Assembly (NCBI GenBank): GCA_028753945.1
Contig: JAPNXP010000005.1
Location: 1,302,001 to 1,366,000 of the forward strand
Reading direction: 5' to 3'
DNA from: Hexactinellida sp. DTS-2022
Taxonomy: Eukaryota; Porifera; Hexactinellida
Length of the DNA stretch: 64,000 nucleotides
Positions 11,301-19,500 of this stretch are shown here, piece after piece (position 1 is the stretch's first letter; every line of letters begins with the position of its first letter). Below the pieces are notes generated by a model that saw only the letters and a list, made by a program, of their open reading frames with translations, had not been told where the DNA came from and searched no databases. The position numbers were made by a program, and so were the translations under genes.

Positions 11301-12112
11301 AAAATAGGGATATTATGATATTTCACCCAAGATAAATATTGACTCTACATCCTTTTAGAAATTAGGATCGGGATCGTCTAATGCCCTATTATAATGCTAA
11401 TGACTGGAAAATAACCAATTAGAGAAAATATTGCATCTCCCAGTTCCCTACTAAAACGCAGGTATAATTTCTACGTTGTTAGCTACCTGAGCTCTTCGGT
11501 TTCCTGAGATTGTGTAAAATTGTCAATTGCCATTATCCGAGTTTGAGTGTTGACCAGACCCTAGAAGGTGAATGGTAATTCTAAATTCATAATAAAAATA
11601 GTTGTGCAGTTTTGCAATGACAAATTTATAATATACCAAAATTTGCCACCAAAATACAAACTACAAAATACATATTTTACACTTTTTTTAAAGCTGATTC
11701 TAATAAATTATACCGTAGAAATAGGATGTTTATACTGAATTATAAAATTTCAAATTAATGCAAATATCTGAGAATACTAGTTAAATAAAAAGATTTCCCA
11801 AATATTTCTAGGCTTGTTGGTCTCACCTGCTTGGGCGGTACAGATATCTTCAGAGTTTCAGACGCTACAATATGGGAACAGCTAATGTAGTACCCTACAA
11901 TGTCCGACAGACAGGTGAACCTCCTCCCCCCTATGAAGTAGGACCCGGTATAGAACAGGACTCTGAAATGGATTATCCCTTGAGAAGAAATGAAAGATAT
12001 ACAGTATGTGTCCGGAGAATTAACGCTCTGTCGCACTAGATAAGCGCCTGGCGTGTGGATCTCCGAGAGACGAAGCTCCGCCTCTGTTCGGTCAAGTTTC
12101 CCATGGAACCAA
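5388..12112 (-). CDS. RASA1: RASA1-like Ras GTPase-activating protein, 13 exons, partial
   Basis: Joining exons gives about 520 residues that follow the RASA1 domain order: SH2, SH3, SH2, PH, C2. Exons: 12112-11827, 11560-11487, 11123-11002, 10200-10126, 9816-9750, 9556-9482, 9423-9348, 8955-8811, 8752-8670, 8572-8499, 8440-8353, 7943-7705, 5543-5388. Landmarks are WFHGKLDRTEAELRL and GAYLVRQS (first SH2), AIDNFTQSQETEEL plus WYWGK (SH3), PWYHENISRDRS and GSFLVRSS (second SH2), KTFRTKWKPYYIQL (PH) and CMDEWYRMN (C2). Splice phases agree at nearly every junction. The exon-4 acceptor (10200 or 10210) and the exon-12 donor are uncertain. In the family this protein binds phosphotyrosine receptors and switches off Ras. 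The catalytic GAP domain and the N-terminus before the first SH2 were not found. The reading frame meets a stop at 5373 unless spliced at GTTACT after 5388. Confidence 0.9.
5548..6619. mobile_element. Foldback element with 7-bp target duplication, in RASA1-like intron
   Basis: This 1,072-bp element is almost a complete palindrome. It begins catagcattctatac and ends gtatagaatgctatg, with arms meeting near 6080. The 7-bp duplication actctgc flanks it at 5541-5547 and 6620-6626. Read on the minus strand, the duplicated bases are gcag|agt, the 3' splice site of the C2 exon. Its internal 'tggaatgttgacacattcc' block is shared with the foldback at 42521-43586 and the half copy at about 53245-53780. 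Confidence 0.92.
7147..7613. mobile_element. pogo-like MITE with a nested insertion
   Basis: The ends are ta|cagtagaacttctttaat and its complement ...aacgaggatgtactg|ta, flanked by TA. It is interrupted by a second element at 7233-7533. Many relatives lie in the window (see the J-family entry at 13045-13205). Confidence 0.75.
7233..7533. mobile_element. hAT-like insertion with G14 tract
   Basis: An 8-bp duplication attacaaa lies at 7225-7232 and 7534-7541. The ends (cataggcgcattg and, reversed, cagtgacacaaac) are only weakly similar. Inside is an uninterrupted run of 14 G at 7478-7491 followed by C-rich tracts to 7519. Confidence 0.65.
8591..8665. repeat. (AAAC)n microsatellite at a splice donor
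   Basis: This AAAC-type array reads (TTTG)n on the coding minus strand. It starts about five bases after the GTATG donor that ends the first PH-domain exon of the RASA1-like gene (exon end 8670). Confidence 0.9.
9025..9187. mobile_element. pogo-like MITE (J family)
   Basis: It has the tagaacctctttagtagt...gttcgtttaacgtggttcta inverted ends and TA-type flanks. It sits in a RASA1-like intron. Confidence 0.65.
10320..10470. mobile_element. Degenerate pogo-like MITE (J family)
   Basis: The sequence matches the J-family interior (accgtcgaaattcgttcgta ... cgacagccttatctgtgacg) and the right end gattctactg. The left end is lost. Better-preserved relatives are at 14850-15005 and 48918-49413. Confidence 0.5.
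10737..10800 (-). mobile_element. GC-rich 3' end of a possible fourth Helitron family (D)
   Basis: On the minus strand this has a cgcccgtagcgcggg-type hairpin followed by acgaacagctgtaat. It is similar to the better-defined ends at 41745 (-) and 54874 (+), which terminate CTTG between A and T. The copy is degenerate and its left limit is unclear. Confidence 0.4.
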
Positions 12113-12126
12113 CTATAAAAGGCAAA

Positions 12127-12996
12127 TCTATATATTAAAAGAGGAATTGTTGTGTGTTTGTGTGTTTGTTTGTTTGTGTGTGTGTTTGTCCAGAATTAAT
12201 AGGAAATACTACGAGTCCTAGAAAGCTGAAAATTGGCATGCAGGGGTAACTTTGTACTGCGACAACGATCTATTGGTTTTCTAAACAAAATAACTGGATT
12301 ATGACGTCATAAACGCACATATTTGGGAATAACTCTTTCAGTTCTTATCCGATTCGGCCACAATTTTAGATGGCAAGACAACATGAAATGAGACACACGT
12401 ATACCGATTTATGGGATTGTGACGTCACGTACGAACTAATTTGGATTCAGCTCTTATATTTTTGATTCAATCGTCAAACAATTTTGTCACGTTATAAAAC
12501 AGAATGTGTTGCATGTCTCTAGAAATTTTTATAATTTTCGCATTTAATCTGAGCCAGGCAATAACAATAATGTAACCTACAATTGCTGCGTCATTGCACA
12601 TATTGAGGTTTGATGACTTAATCTCACCTACATTATTTCCGAAATTGCATACTTGATTAATCCAGTTTGGCTTCCATCAGTTTATTTCTATTCGTGATGT
12701 ATCATGTATTTAGCTTACGTCAATCACATAAGCATAATATTACTATCAAAGTAATTCAACTATTTAATTAATTACTTGACATACTGGGGTCCCAAATAGC
12801 AGCATACTGAATTGAGTACGTGTAATTTACCAGTCACAGGCTTAACTTATTTAATATGAGTTATATTTGAGGAGAGTAAGGCCGCGAAGCGGCCGTTAAT
12901 TGTTTTGCGTAGTGTCTAATACGAACGAACAAAGGTCGCTTCGCGACCTTTGTGAGAGAGTGATCCGTCGCGAAGCGACCGAGACCGAAGGGCTCG
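12127..12996 (+). mobile_element. Non-autonomous Helitron, family B (copy B1)
   Basis: It starts TCTATATATTAAAAGAGG, ends CTCG, and is flanked by A and T. A (TGTT/TG)n run follows the start. The 3' end carries three stacked hairpins with the GCGAAGC core: ggccgcgaagcggcc, a cgaaggtcgcttcgcgacctt-like stem and gtcgcgaagcgac. It is 870 bp with no Rep/helicase frame. Its start is only about 14 bp from the 3' splice site of the first recognised RASA1 exon (exon start 12112). Confidence 0.85.
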
Positions 12997-13044
12997 TATA
13001 TATAAAGTTATAAACTTAAGAATAGGAATAGTCGTGGTATAATA

Positions 13045-13205
13045 CAGTAGAACCTCGTTAGTACGAACACCAGGGGACCGTCAAATGCGTTCGCCTTATT
13101 CGGAATTCGTATTAACCAACATCATTTGTATTGAAAGGCTTTGAAGGGAATGAAATAGTGTTCGTATTAACCAGAATTTTGTATCGTACTAAAGAGGTTC
13201 TACTG
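13045..13205. mobile_element. pogo-like MITE, well-preserved J-family copy
   Basis: It begins ta|cagtagaacctcgttagtac, ends ...actaaagaggttctactg|ta, and is flanked by TA. The interior 'gaccgtcaaatgcgttcgcc' is shared with the copies at 9025, 29202, 33820 and 52039. Confidence 0.85.
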
Positions 13206-13211
13206 TATATA

Positions 13212-14268
13212 CCGTATTTATTCTATTCGAATAATCGCCTACCTCCAATAATCGCCCCCCTAAAGTAGCAAATAAAAATTTATTACTGCTACCCGGAGTA
13301 AACATTTACATCTATATTATTAAATCTCGATTGTTGTGTGTTTGTGTGTGTGTGTGTGTGTTTGTTTGTTTGTCCGGATTGTATTAAAGTGATGGGGGAC
13401 TAGAAACCGCATTTATATATGAGATATAAACTAACTTTCAAATGTTATAATTGGTAAACAAATGTTATAATAGGTAAACAAGTATGCTGAACACGAATTT
13501 CGCATTTACAAATTTATGATATGAATATTTATTGTTGTTGTTTACACAAAATAGGTAAACAAATTTATGAAAATTCAAAATCAACCTAGAAGTTAGCTTT
13601 CAACGGGTATTATTGGTAAACAAGTATGCTGAACACGAATTTCGCGTTTATAAATTTATAATATTAATATTTGTTGTTGTTGTTTACACAAAATAGGTAA
13701 ACAAATTAATGAAAATTCAAAATCAACCTAGAAGTTAGCTTCCAACGGATATTATAGGTAAACAAGTATGCCGAACACGATTTTCGCGTTTATAAATTTC
13801 TCATATTAATATTTGTTGTTGTTGTTTACACAAAATAGGTAAACAAATTAATTAAAATTCAAAATCAACCTAGAAGTTAGCTTCCAACGGGTATTATAAG
13901 TAAACAAGTATGCTGAACACGAATTTCGCATTTATAAAATTATAATATGAGTATTTGTTGTTGTTGTTGTTTACACAAATAGGTAAACAAATTAATGAAA
14001 ATTAGAAAGATATCTAGCATTTCCATGGTAGAAAATGTGAGGAGTAAGGCCGCTCAGCGGCCGTTAACTTGAGGTGCGTAGCACCGATCTGTCGCAAAGC
14101 GACCGAGACCGAAGGGCTCGTCTAATATAACTCACAATACGATTATCAACCGATTATCATAATTAAATTGTAATAAAATGTGATATTCTAGAAAATTGCT
14201 CAAAATTATTGGTCGAAAAATGGAGTAAAAAACAATAATCGCCTAGGCTACTATTCGAGTAAATACGG
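13212..14268. mobile_element. TA-flanked MITE carrying Helitron A3
   Basis: The inverted ends are ccgtatttattctattcgaa and, on the other strand, ccgtatttactcgaatag, each next to TA. Internal 'aataatcgcc' segments occur near both ends. Family-A Helitron A3 (13311-14120) is inserted in it. Confidence 0.75.
13311..14120 (+). mobile_element. Non-autonomous Helitron, family A (copy A3)
   Basis: Starts TCTATATTATTAAATCTCG and ends gggCTCG between A and T. It has a (TG)n run, about four units of the family-A minisatellite and the three 3' hairpins. It is 810 bp, shorter than A1 because it has fewer minisatellite units. Confidence 0.85.
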
Positions 14269-14349
14269 TAAATACTATTTGCTAAGACAAACACGTCCCG
14301 AATCAATTGCGGAGGGAAATACCAAATCCCTAATTTGATTGTGTCTAGC

Positions 14350-14379
14350 CATGGCCTACTTAATATTAAGTTGGCCATG
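14350..14379. mobile_element. 30-bp palindromic remnant of a foldback element
   Basis: The sequence catggcctacttaat followed by attaagttggccatg is two foldback ends joined with no interior. A perfect 7-bp duplication, gtctagc, flanks it at 14343-14349 and 14380-14386. The ends match the foldback at 50514-51302. Confidence 0.8.
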
Positions 14380-14411
14380 GTCTAGCCTTCTAACAAAGCT
14401 ATATTAAAGTA

Positions 14412-14807
14412 CAGTTAGGTTCATTTATTATGAACCTTCAAGGGACCAAAATGTGTTCATAATAGAGAGACTTCAAAACAGGCTTGGACCGGGTCACGGG
14501 TCAACCGGGTCACAATATTCGCTAAAATTCCGGGTCACTACCGGGTCCGGCTTGGACCGGGTCAACCGGATCACTTAATCTTGATTTGACCCGGTTCTAA
14601 ACAGTAATGCTAATTAAATTTTATTGGTTTGTAGAATTATAAAATCCGGTCCAAGCCTGCTTCATAATAAGCGAACTCAACTTAATACAAACCCTATGTA
14701 AGTTGTTAAATTGGGACCATATGACTTGTTATGTTCATTATAAAAAGTTCTTCATATTAATTAACTATTAACAGACGAAAATTGTTCACAATAAGCAGAC
14801 CTGACTG
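14412..14807. mobile_element. TA-flanked MITE (K family) with nested hAT MITE
   Basis: The ends are ta|cagttaggttcatttattat and ...aataagcagacctgactg|ta. Other copies are at 49066-49252 and 63105-63273. A second element is inserted at 14479-14659. Confidence 0.8.
14479..14659. mobile_element. hAT-type MITE rich in accgggtca repeats
   Basis: The ends are CAGGCTTGGACCGGG and, reversed, CAGGCTTGGACCGGATT. The flanks cttcaaaa and cttcataa match at 7 of 8 bases. The interior repeats the 'accgggtcaa' motif. Confidence 0.75.
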
Positions 14808-14849
14808 TAGGTGTATATGTTGCAAGCAAAATAAATAATATCTACTTAA

Positions 14850-15005
14850 AACAGGAAACTCTCGTTAAACGAACCCAAGTGACCGTAGAAATTTGTTCGT
14901 ATTAACAGGAGTCACTCGCATACATCTGATATAGGAGAATAAAACTTGTACTCCTTAACTAATATTTAGCCTTATCCGTGTTCGTATCAATGAGAGTCTA
15001 ATGTA
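14850..15005. mobile_element. pogo-like MITE (J2 subtype)
   Basis: The sequence runs from actctcgttaaacgaaccc to ...tatcaatgagagtctaatgta, with an interior 'ggagtcactcgcatacat' also seen at 10320-10470 and 49320-49400. Its ends are worn. Confidence 0.6.
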
Positions 15006-16176
15006 TAAAAGTGTCTAGGAGTAAATAACAGGCTAAATAATTATCAAATGGTTTACAACAACATATACAAATAGTTATCTCTTGAATTTCAATCCAGTCT
15101 CTCATTTTGGCATTAAAACTTAGTATATTAAAGCAGTAAATTCCAGTGTATTATAACTTAGTGCTTTAATTAAAGCAGTAAATTTTAGTGTTTCGTAATA
15201 GAACGTCCAATGTTCCCATTACGTAATAGAATACATAGAAAACAATTCATTCTAGGCAAACAATAAAATTATTTAGTTCTAACAGATTCCCAATTACAAG
15301 TTATGAGTACAAAGTTTAATATCAAACTCTGCTCTCCACGCATTTAAAATCATCTAATGAATACAAAAGCATATGTATCCACATGATTCTTAAAGAACAC
15401 TTACAATATTTAAAAAATAACAGTAATCCTACCTAATAAAATAATATTTATAAGTATAATTAACCAGTTATTAACGTAGAATTCGCATTAATGGTAATTA
15501 ATAGCTTTGTTAAATATCAATTATGTGGCAGTTTTACATTTTCACGAGTCACATTTCACACAGATATGTTTTCTAACTAATTATTTATTAAAATAATGGA
15601 GTTGATAATTATCACACTAAATCCTTTTGGTTAATGGAATTTATCTTGTTATGAATATAATTGGTGGTAAATGTGAATTTTGTGAAATCGCGAATATTCA
15701 GATTTTTAGATTTAGGATTCATTAAACATCTGAAACTAAGAAAAAACTTTGTTTTTACTGCAAAAGTAAGCAAAAGTTGAGTTTAGTCCGAAGTAGACTT
15801 ACCTTCGTAAACAATGTAGTTAAAAAATATTTAAATAAATCACTAAGTAGCATCAGTTACAATTGTTAAAATACAAATAATATTAAGTATTATAGAGGCC
15901 ATAATTAATATTAACCATGTTTGTATAATTAGTAGCTAGTAGTCGCCGCCAGTTATAATGGTAAATTGGTGTATAGGTAGGTATATGGGTAGCTAACTAG
16001 GTTGAAGGGTATTGAGAAATAAATAGTCATTCATATTTGTATAACCTTGGGGGAATTAAGCTGAGTTAGGTCCTATTATTTCAATTTAAACGAGCCAACT
16101 GTTAATTTAATATCCTATATAAGGCTGGTACAGTTCCAAAGACGTTATATTAATAGTACTAGGAGTCATTCAACTA
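15006..16176. other. AT-rich stretch without recognised features
   Basis: This sequence lies downstream of the tuberin gene and upstream of the first recognised RASA1-like exon. It is AT-rich with no reading frame that reads as a conserved protein. A missing 5' exon of the RASA1-like gene could be here, but none could be supported. Confidence 0.5.
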
Positions 16177-16348
16177 CAGTAGAACCTGTCTAATTCGACA
16201 CCCGTTGAAATAGGAAAAAAATGTCGGATTGCCAAATCGTCGGATTATGCAGGCTGTAATGCATAGTCCAATGTTCATTGGTACAAGGAAAAGTGTGGGT
16301 TCTGCTGAATTCCGGATTATATAGGGTCGGATTATGCAGGTTCTACTG
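16177..16348. mobile_element. pogo-like MITE 3' of the tuberin gene
   Basis: The ends are ta|cagtagaacctgtctaattc and ...attatgcaggttctactg|ta. It lies about 210 bp past the tuberin stop codon. Confidence 0.8.
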
Positions 16349-16560
16349 TATTCGAAAAGACAGCCAATAAAGATTTTAACAAAGTGAGGTAATCTAATAA
16401 TAGTCCATGAGGGAAGCAATGTAATGTAGGGAAGTCACATATACATACAATTCCTAAGTAAGGAAGGTTAGAATAGTAAGAATAATTGGAAAGCCTAAAT
16501 TGAAATTAAATATTCCTAAGTTAGATCCAAAGAGAGAATCTATGTACAGATAAAACTAGA

Positions 16561-19500
16561 CTATGTATAGACAGTAAAGTCAGCCGGGGTTTCTGGGAGG
16601 GGTTTGTTTGATTCGCAGCGCTCTCTCATTTTCTTTATCAGCTGTAGACGAGCCACCCAATTCGAAGGCTCACCGCGAGACAGTTTAATCGCGACATCAG
16701 ATAGAATGGCCAGCTGACGAACGTATATTGCGAGCACACTATCGAGCGCGTAACAAGATTTAAGTCCCAAAACGCCTTCAATTTCCTCCTTGTATAAAAC
16801 TGTGATTTTATTCAGTTGGCACGGCAATGGCTCAATAACTATTTCTACCAAAGTCTTTTCACTGGTGATCAACCCTTGTTGGTAGGGACGACTTGAATCT
16901 TTGTAGATTATAATAACGTTGTCATTTCCAATGTGTCTCTTCTTGTTAGTACAGCCGGGATCGAGTGGGAGGTTGGTCATGAACGTAGCAACGTGGAAAG
17001 CCACCTGGGTGATGTCATCCTGCCAATGGAATGTGTATCTACAGTCGTCGTTTTGAAGTCCAGCTACCCAGAGCTGGTATCGGTCGGAAAAAGACAAATC
17101 AATGAACTCTCCCAGTCCACACAGGAACCTGTTGTATCTCTCAGACCCGCCGGTATTGCTCAGCAGGTCCCGTTCGGTCGTCTGTCCATGGTCCATGTAA
17201 ATAACTCCGAACGCGTGGTTATAGAATGGCAGGATATGGTCGAGTACTTTTATTGAGTTTCCAATTTGCTTGCGTATCTTATCCTCTACTTGCGGCCCGT
17301 CGAGCAGAAGGGGCGTGTCCGAGTTCCCGAAGAGACCGCTCTGGTACAGCTGTAGGAATATGAAAGAAGGGTCCGTATCGAGTGTGCGCTTAGAGGGCTG
17401 ATCGAGAGAGGTGCTAAGAGGCTCGAACTCACTGGGAGTGAATCGGAAGCGTTTGTTGCCGCAGGGGGCCTCAGGGGAGTGGGAGCGACAGACGGAGCTG
17501 GAAGTTGTCGACGGAGGTGGCGAACTGGAACGCGAGGAGCAGCGATCGGAGTCTACGGAGCCAGCGCGCGACTTGGTGGTGGGAGAGGGGGCGTAGGTGA
17601 GGAGCGGAGAATTCCTATCCTCAGTGATGGCAAAGGGAGATTCTGGTGATTTAGAAATCCCATTTGAGCCTGCACTGATGTTGTTCTGTTCGTACGAGAG
17701 AAGCGGTATCAGAGGCAGCGGAGAAATGGGGGAGGTCGGAATGCTGAGAGAGGAACACTCCCCCAGGAGCGCGCTCTGCTCGGTGCGGTCCGATTCGGAG
17801 GAGGTGCTCTCTGTCGAGAAGTGAGGCGCCTCGACCGAGTCGGGACTGCTGCGTAGCTTCGGGATGAGGGGACTGCTGTTGGCGTCGGGATGGGGTCTGT
17901 TTGGGAGGACAGGGGTCCCCTCTCTGGAGTCGGAGGAGGAGGAGCACCGGGTCTTGGGCAGATCTACGTCCTGTATAAACGCCGCCAAACAGAATGGCTC
18001 GCTTGGGTTGGGAGACCGGTACATGCTGAGGCGGTTCTGTATGCGCATAAGCCAGTTGCAGTCCCCAGTGGGGCGGCGGACTTTGACTTCTGCCCACCCC
18101 CTGCACCAGTAGGAGCAGGCCTCGCCGGGAGAATCCGCAGGGGTTCGTTCCGCGCTGTACCTCGTCCTGGCGCTAGGGGACAGGTGCTCAGTGGCTTCTT
18201 GGCTGAAGAGGGGCGTGGTGAGTAGGTTCAGAGTTTGTAGGGCGTTGCAGCGCTCACAGGGGCCCTTAATGCCCTCAGGATCAGCGCTAGCACTCGTCTT
18301 AACCGTGATTAGAATGCTGCCGAGAAGCCAGGTCATCTGCTGGCCGCCCGACAGCAGGTATTCGGCCAGCGGAGACCTGTCGATGTGCGTGGAGGTGTTC
18401 GAGTAGCAGTAGCGCACCAACATGTCCAGACAGGCCTGTTTCAGGTCCCGGGTGTAGTCGGGCGGGCGGGGGGGCTCGCTGGCGGAGAAACTGCGCCGCG
18501 AGTCCTGCGGTTTCTGTGGTAGCATTAGACTGGAGTGCTCCGGACCAGTCCATGGTTCCTCTAGGTTCTTACTGAAAGATTTGATTAGATACGAGGCTAG
18601 CTTCTTTCTGAACTGAATGCGGGAACGAATGAACCAAGCGCCAATCATTTGGTAGGCTAGAGATACAGTGTAGCGGTTGAATACCTGACTGTCTGTGAAT
18701 GATTTAGTGAGGGCTAGTACTAGCATGTACTGTTGATGTGTGAAGTCTGAATAAAGCTGTGGAACGTGTATTATTATGGATAGGAATTTCAAGATGGGGA
18801 CTGTCATTGATTGTACATTTGAAAGTCGTTTTAGATTTTCAATAATATCAGCAATGTATCTGGCTAGAATCGCTGGTGTTTCCATAGAGCAGATTGTAAG
18901 TGCGTCCAAACACTCTTCATTCGCATTCGACTTAATATCCATCACGCCGTTAACTAACGCGAAAATTAATTTTTTCTGTGTCGCGGGCTCGAGTAGGTTA
19001 ATGTATGAAATGAGAGGAATGAGGGTGAGGTAGGCCGAAGCTGAGAAATCCCTGTATTCGTAGCCTGACAGCATTATGTTATCGAAGTTAGTTAGTGGGA
19101 TCAGGTGGTTGCAAAAGGTGTTGAGATTAATGTCACCAGATAGGACCCATATCTTGTTATACAAGACTTCATTCAAATGACGGAACACACACTGTAGCAC
19201 GCCGTAGTCGGTTTCCTTTGTGAATGCAAGCGTAATGACCTTATCGAATAGAACAGTTGAGTTAAGGAGCGTAGCTTTCGGAGGTAGAGATTTAGGATCG
19301 ACTGGAGATGCTCGGTGATTATTAAAACTTTTCGGTTCAGAACTGCCGCAGTGCAGATATGCGGAATAACGGATTGTGTCGTCGTCCCTTTTATACCCAA
19401 CGTAGCCCCTGGCATCCGCGCGAATCGATAGCAAAGTAACGAAAATATTTCCGCGTAAAGAAATAGCTAATGGCTGTTTGTATATCGATTTGGAATTGTA

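Noticed and set aside
15781..15830. Possible RASA1 5' exon ending GAAG|GTAAGT near 15803
   Set aside because: No frame upstream of the donor is open from an ATG in the phase required by the first SH2 exon.
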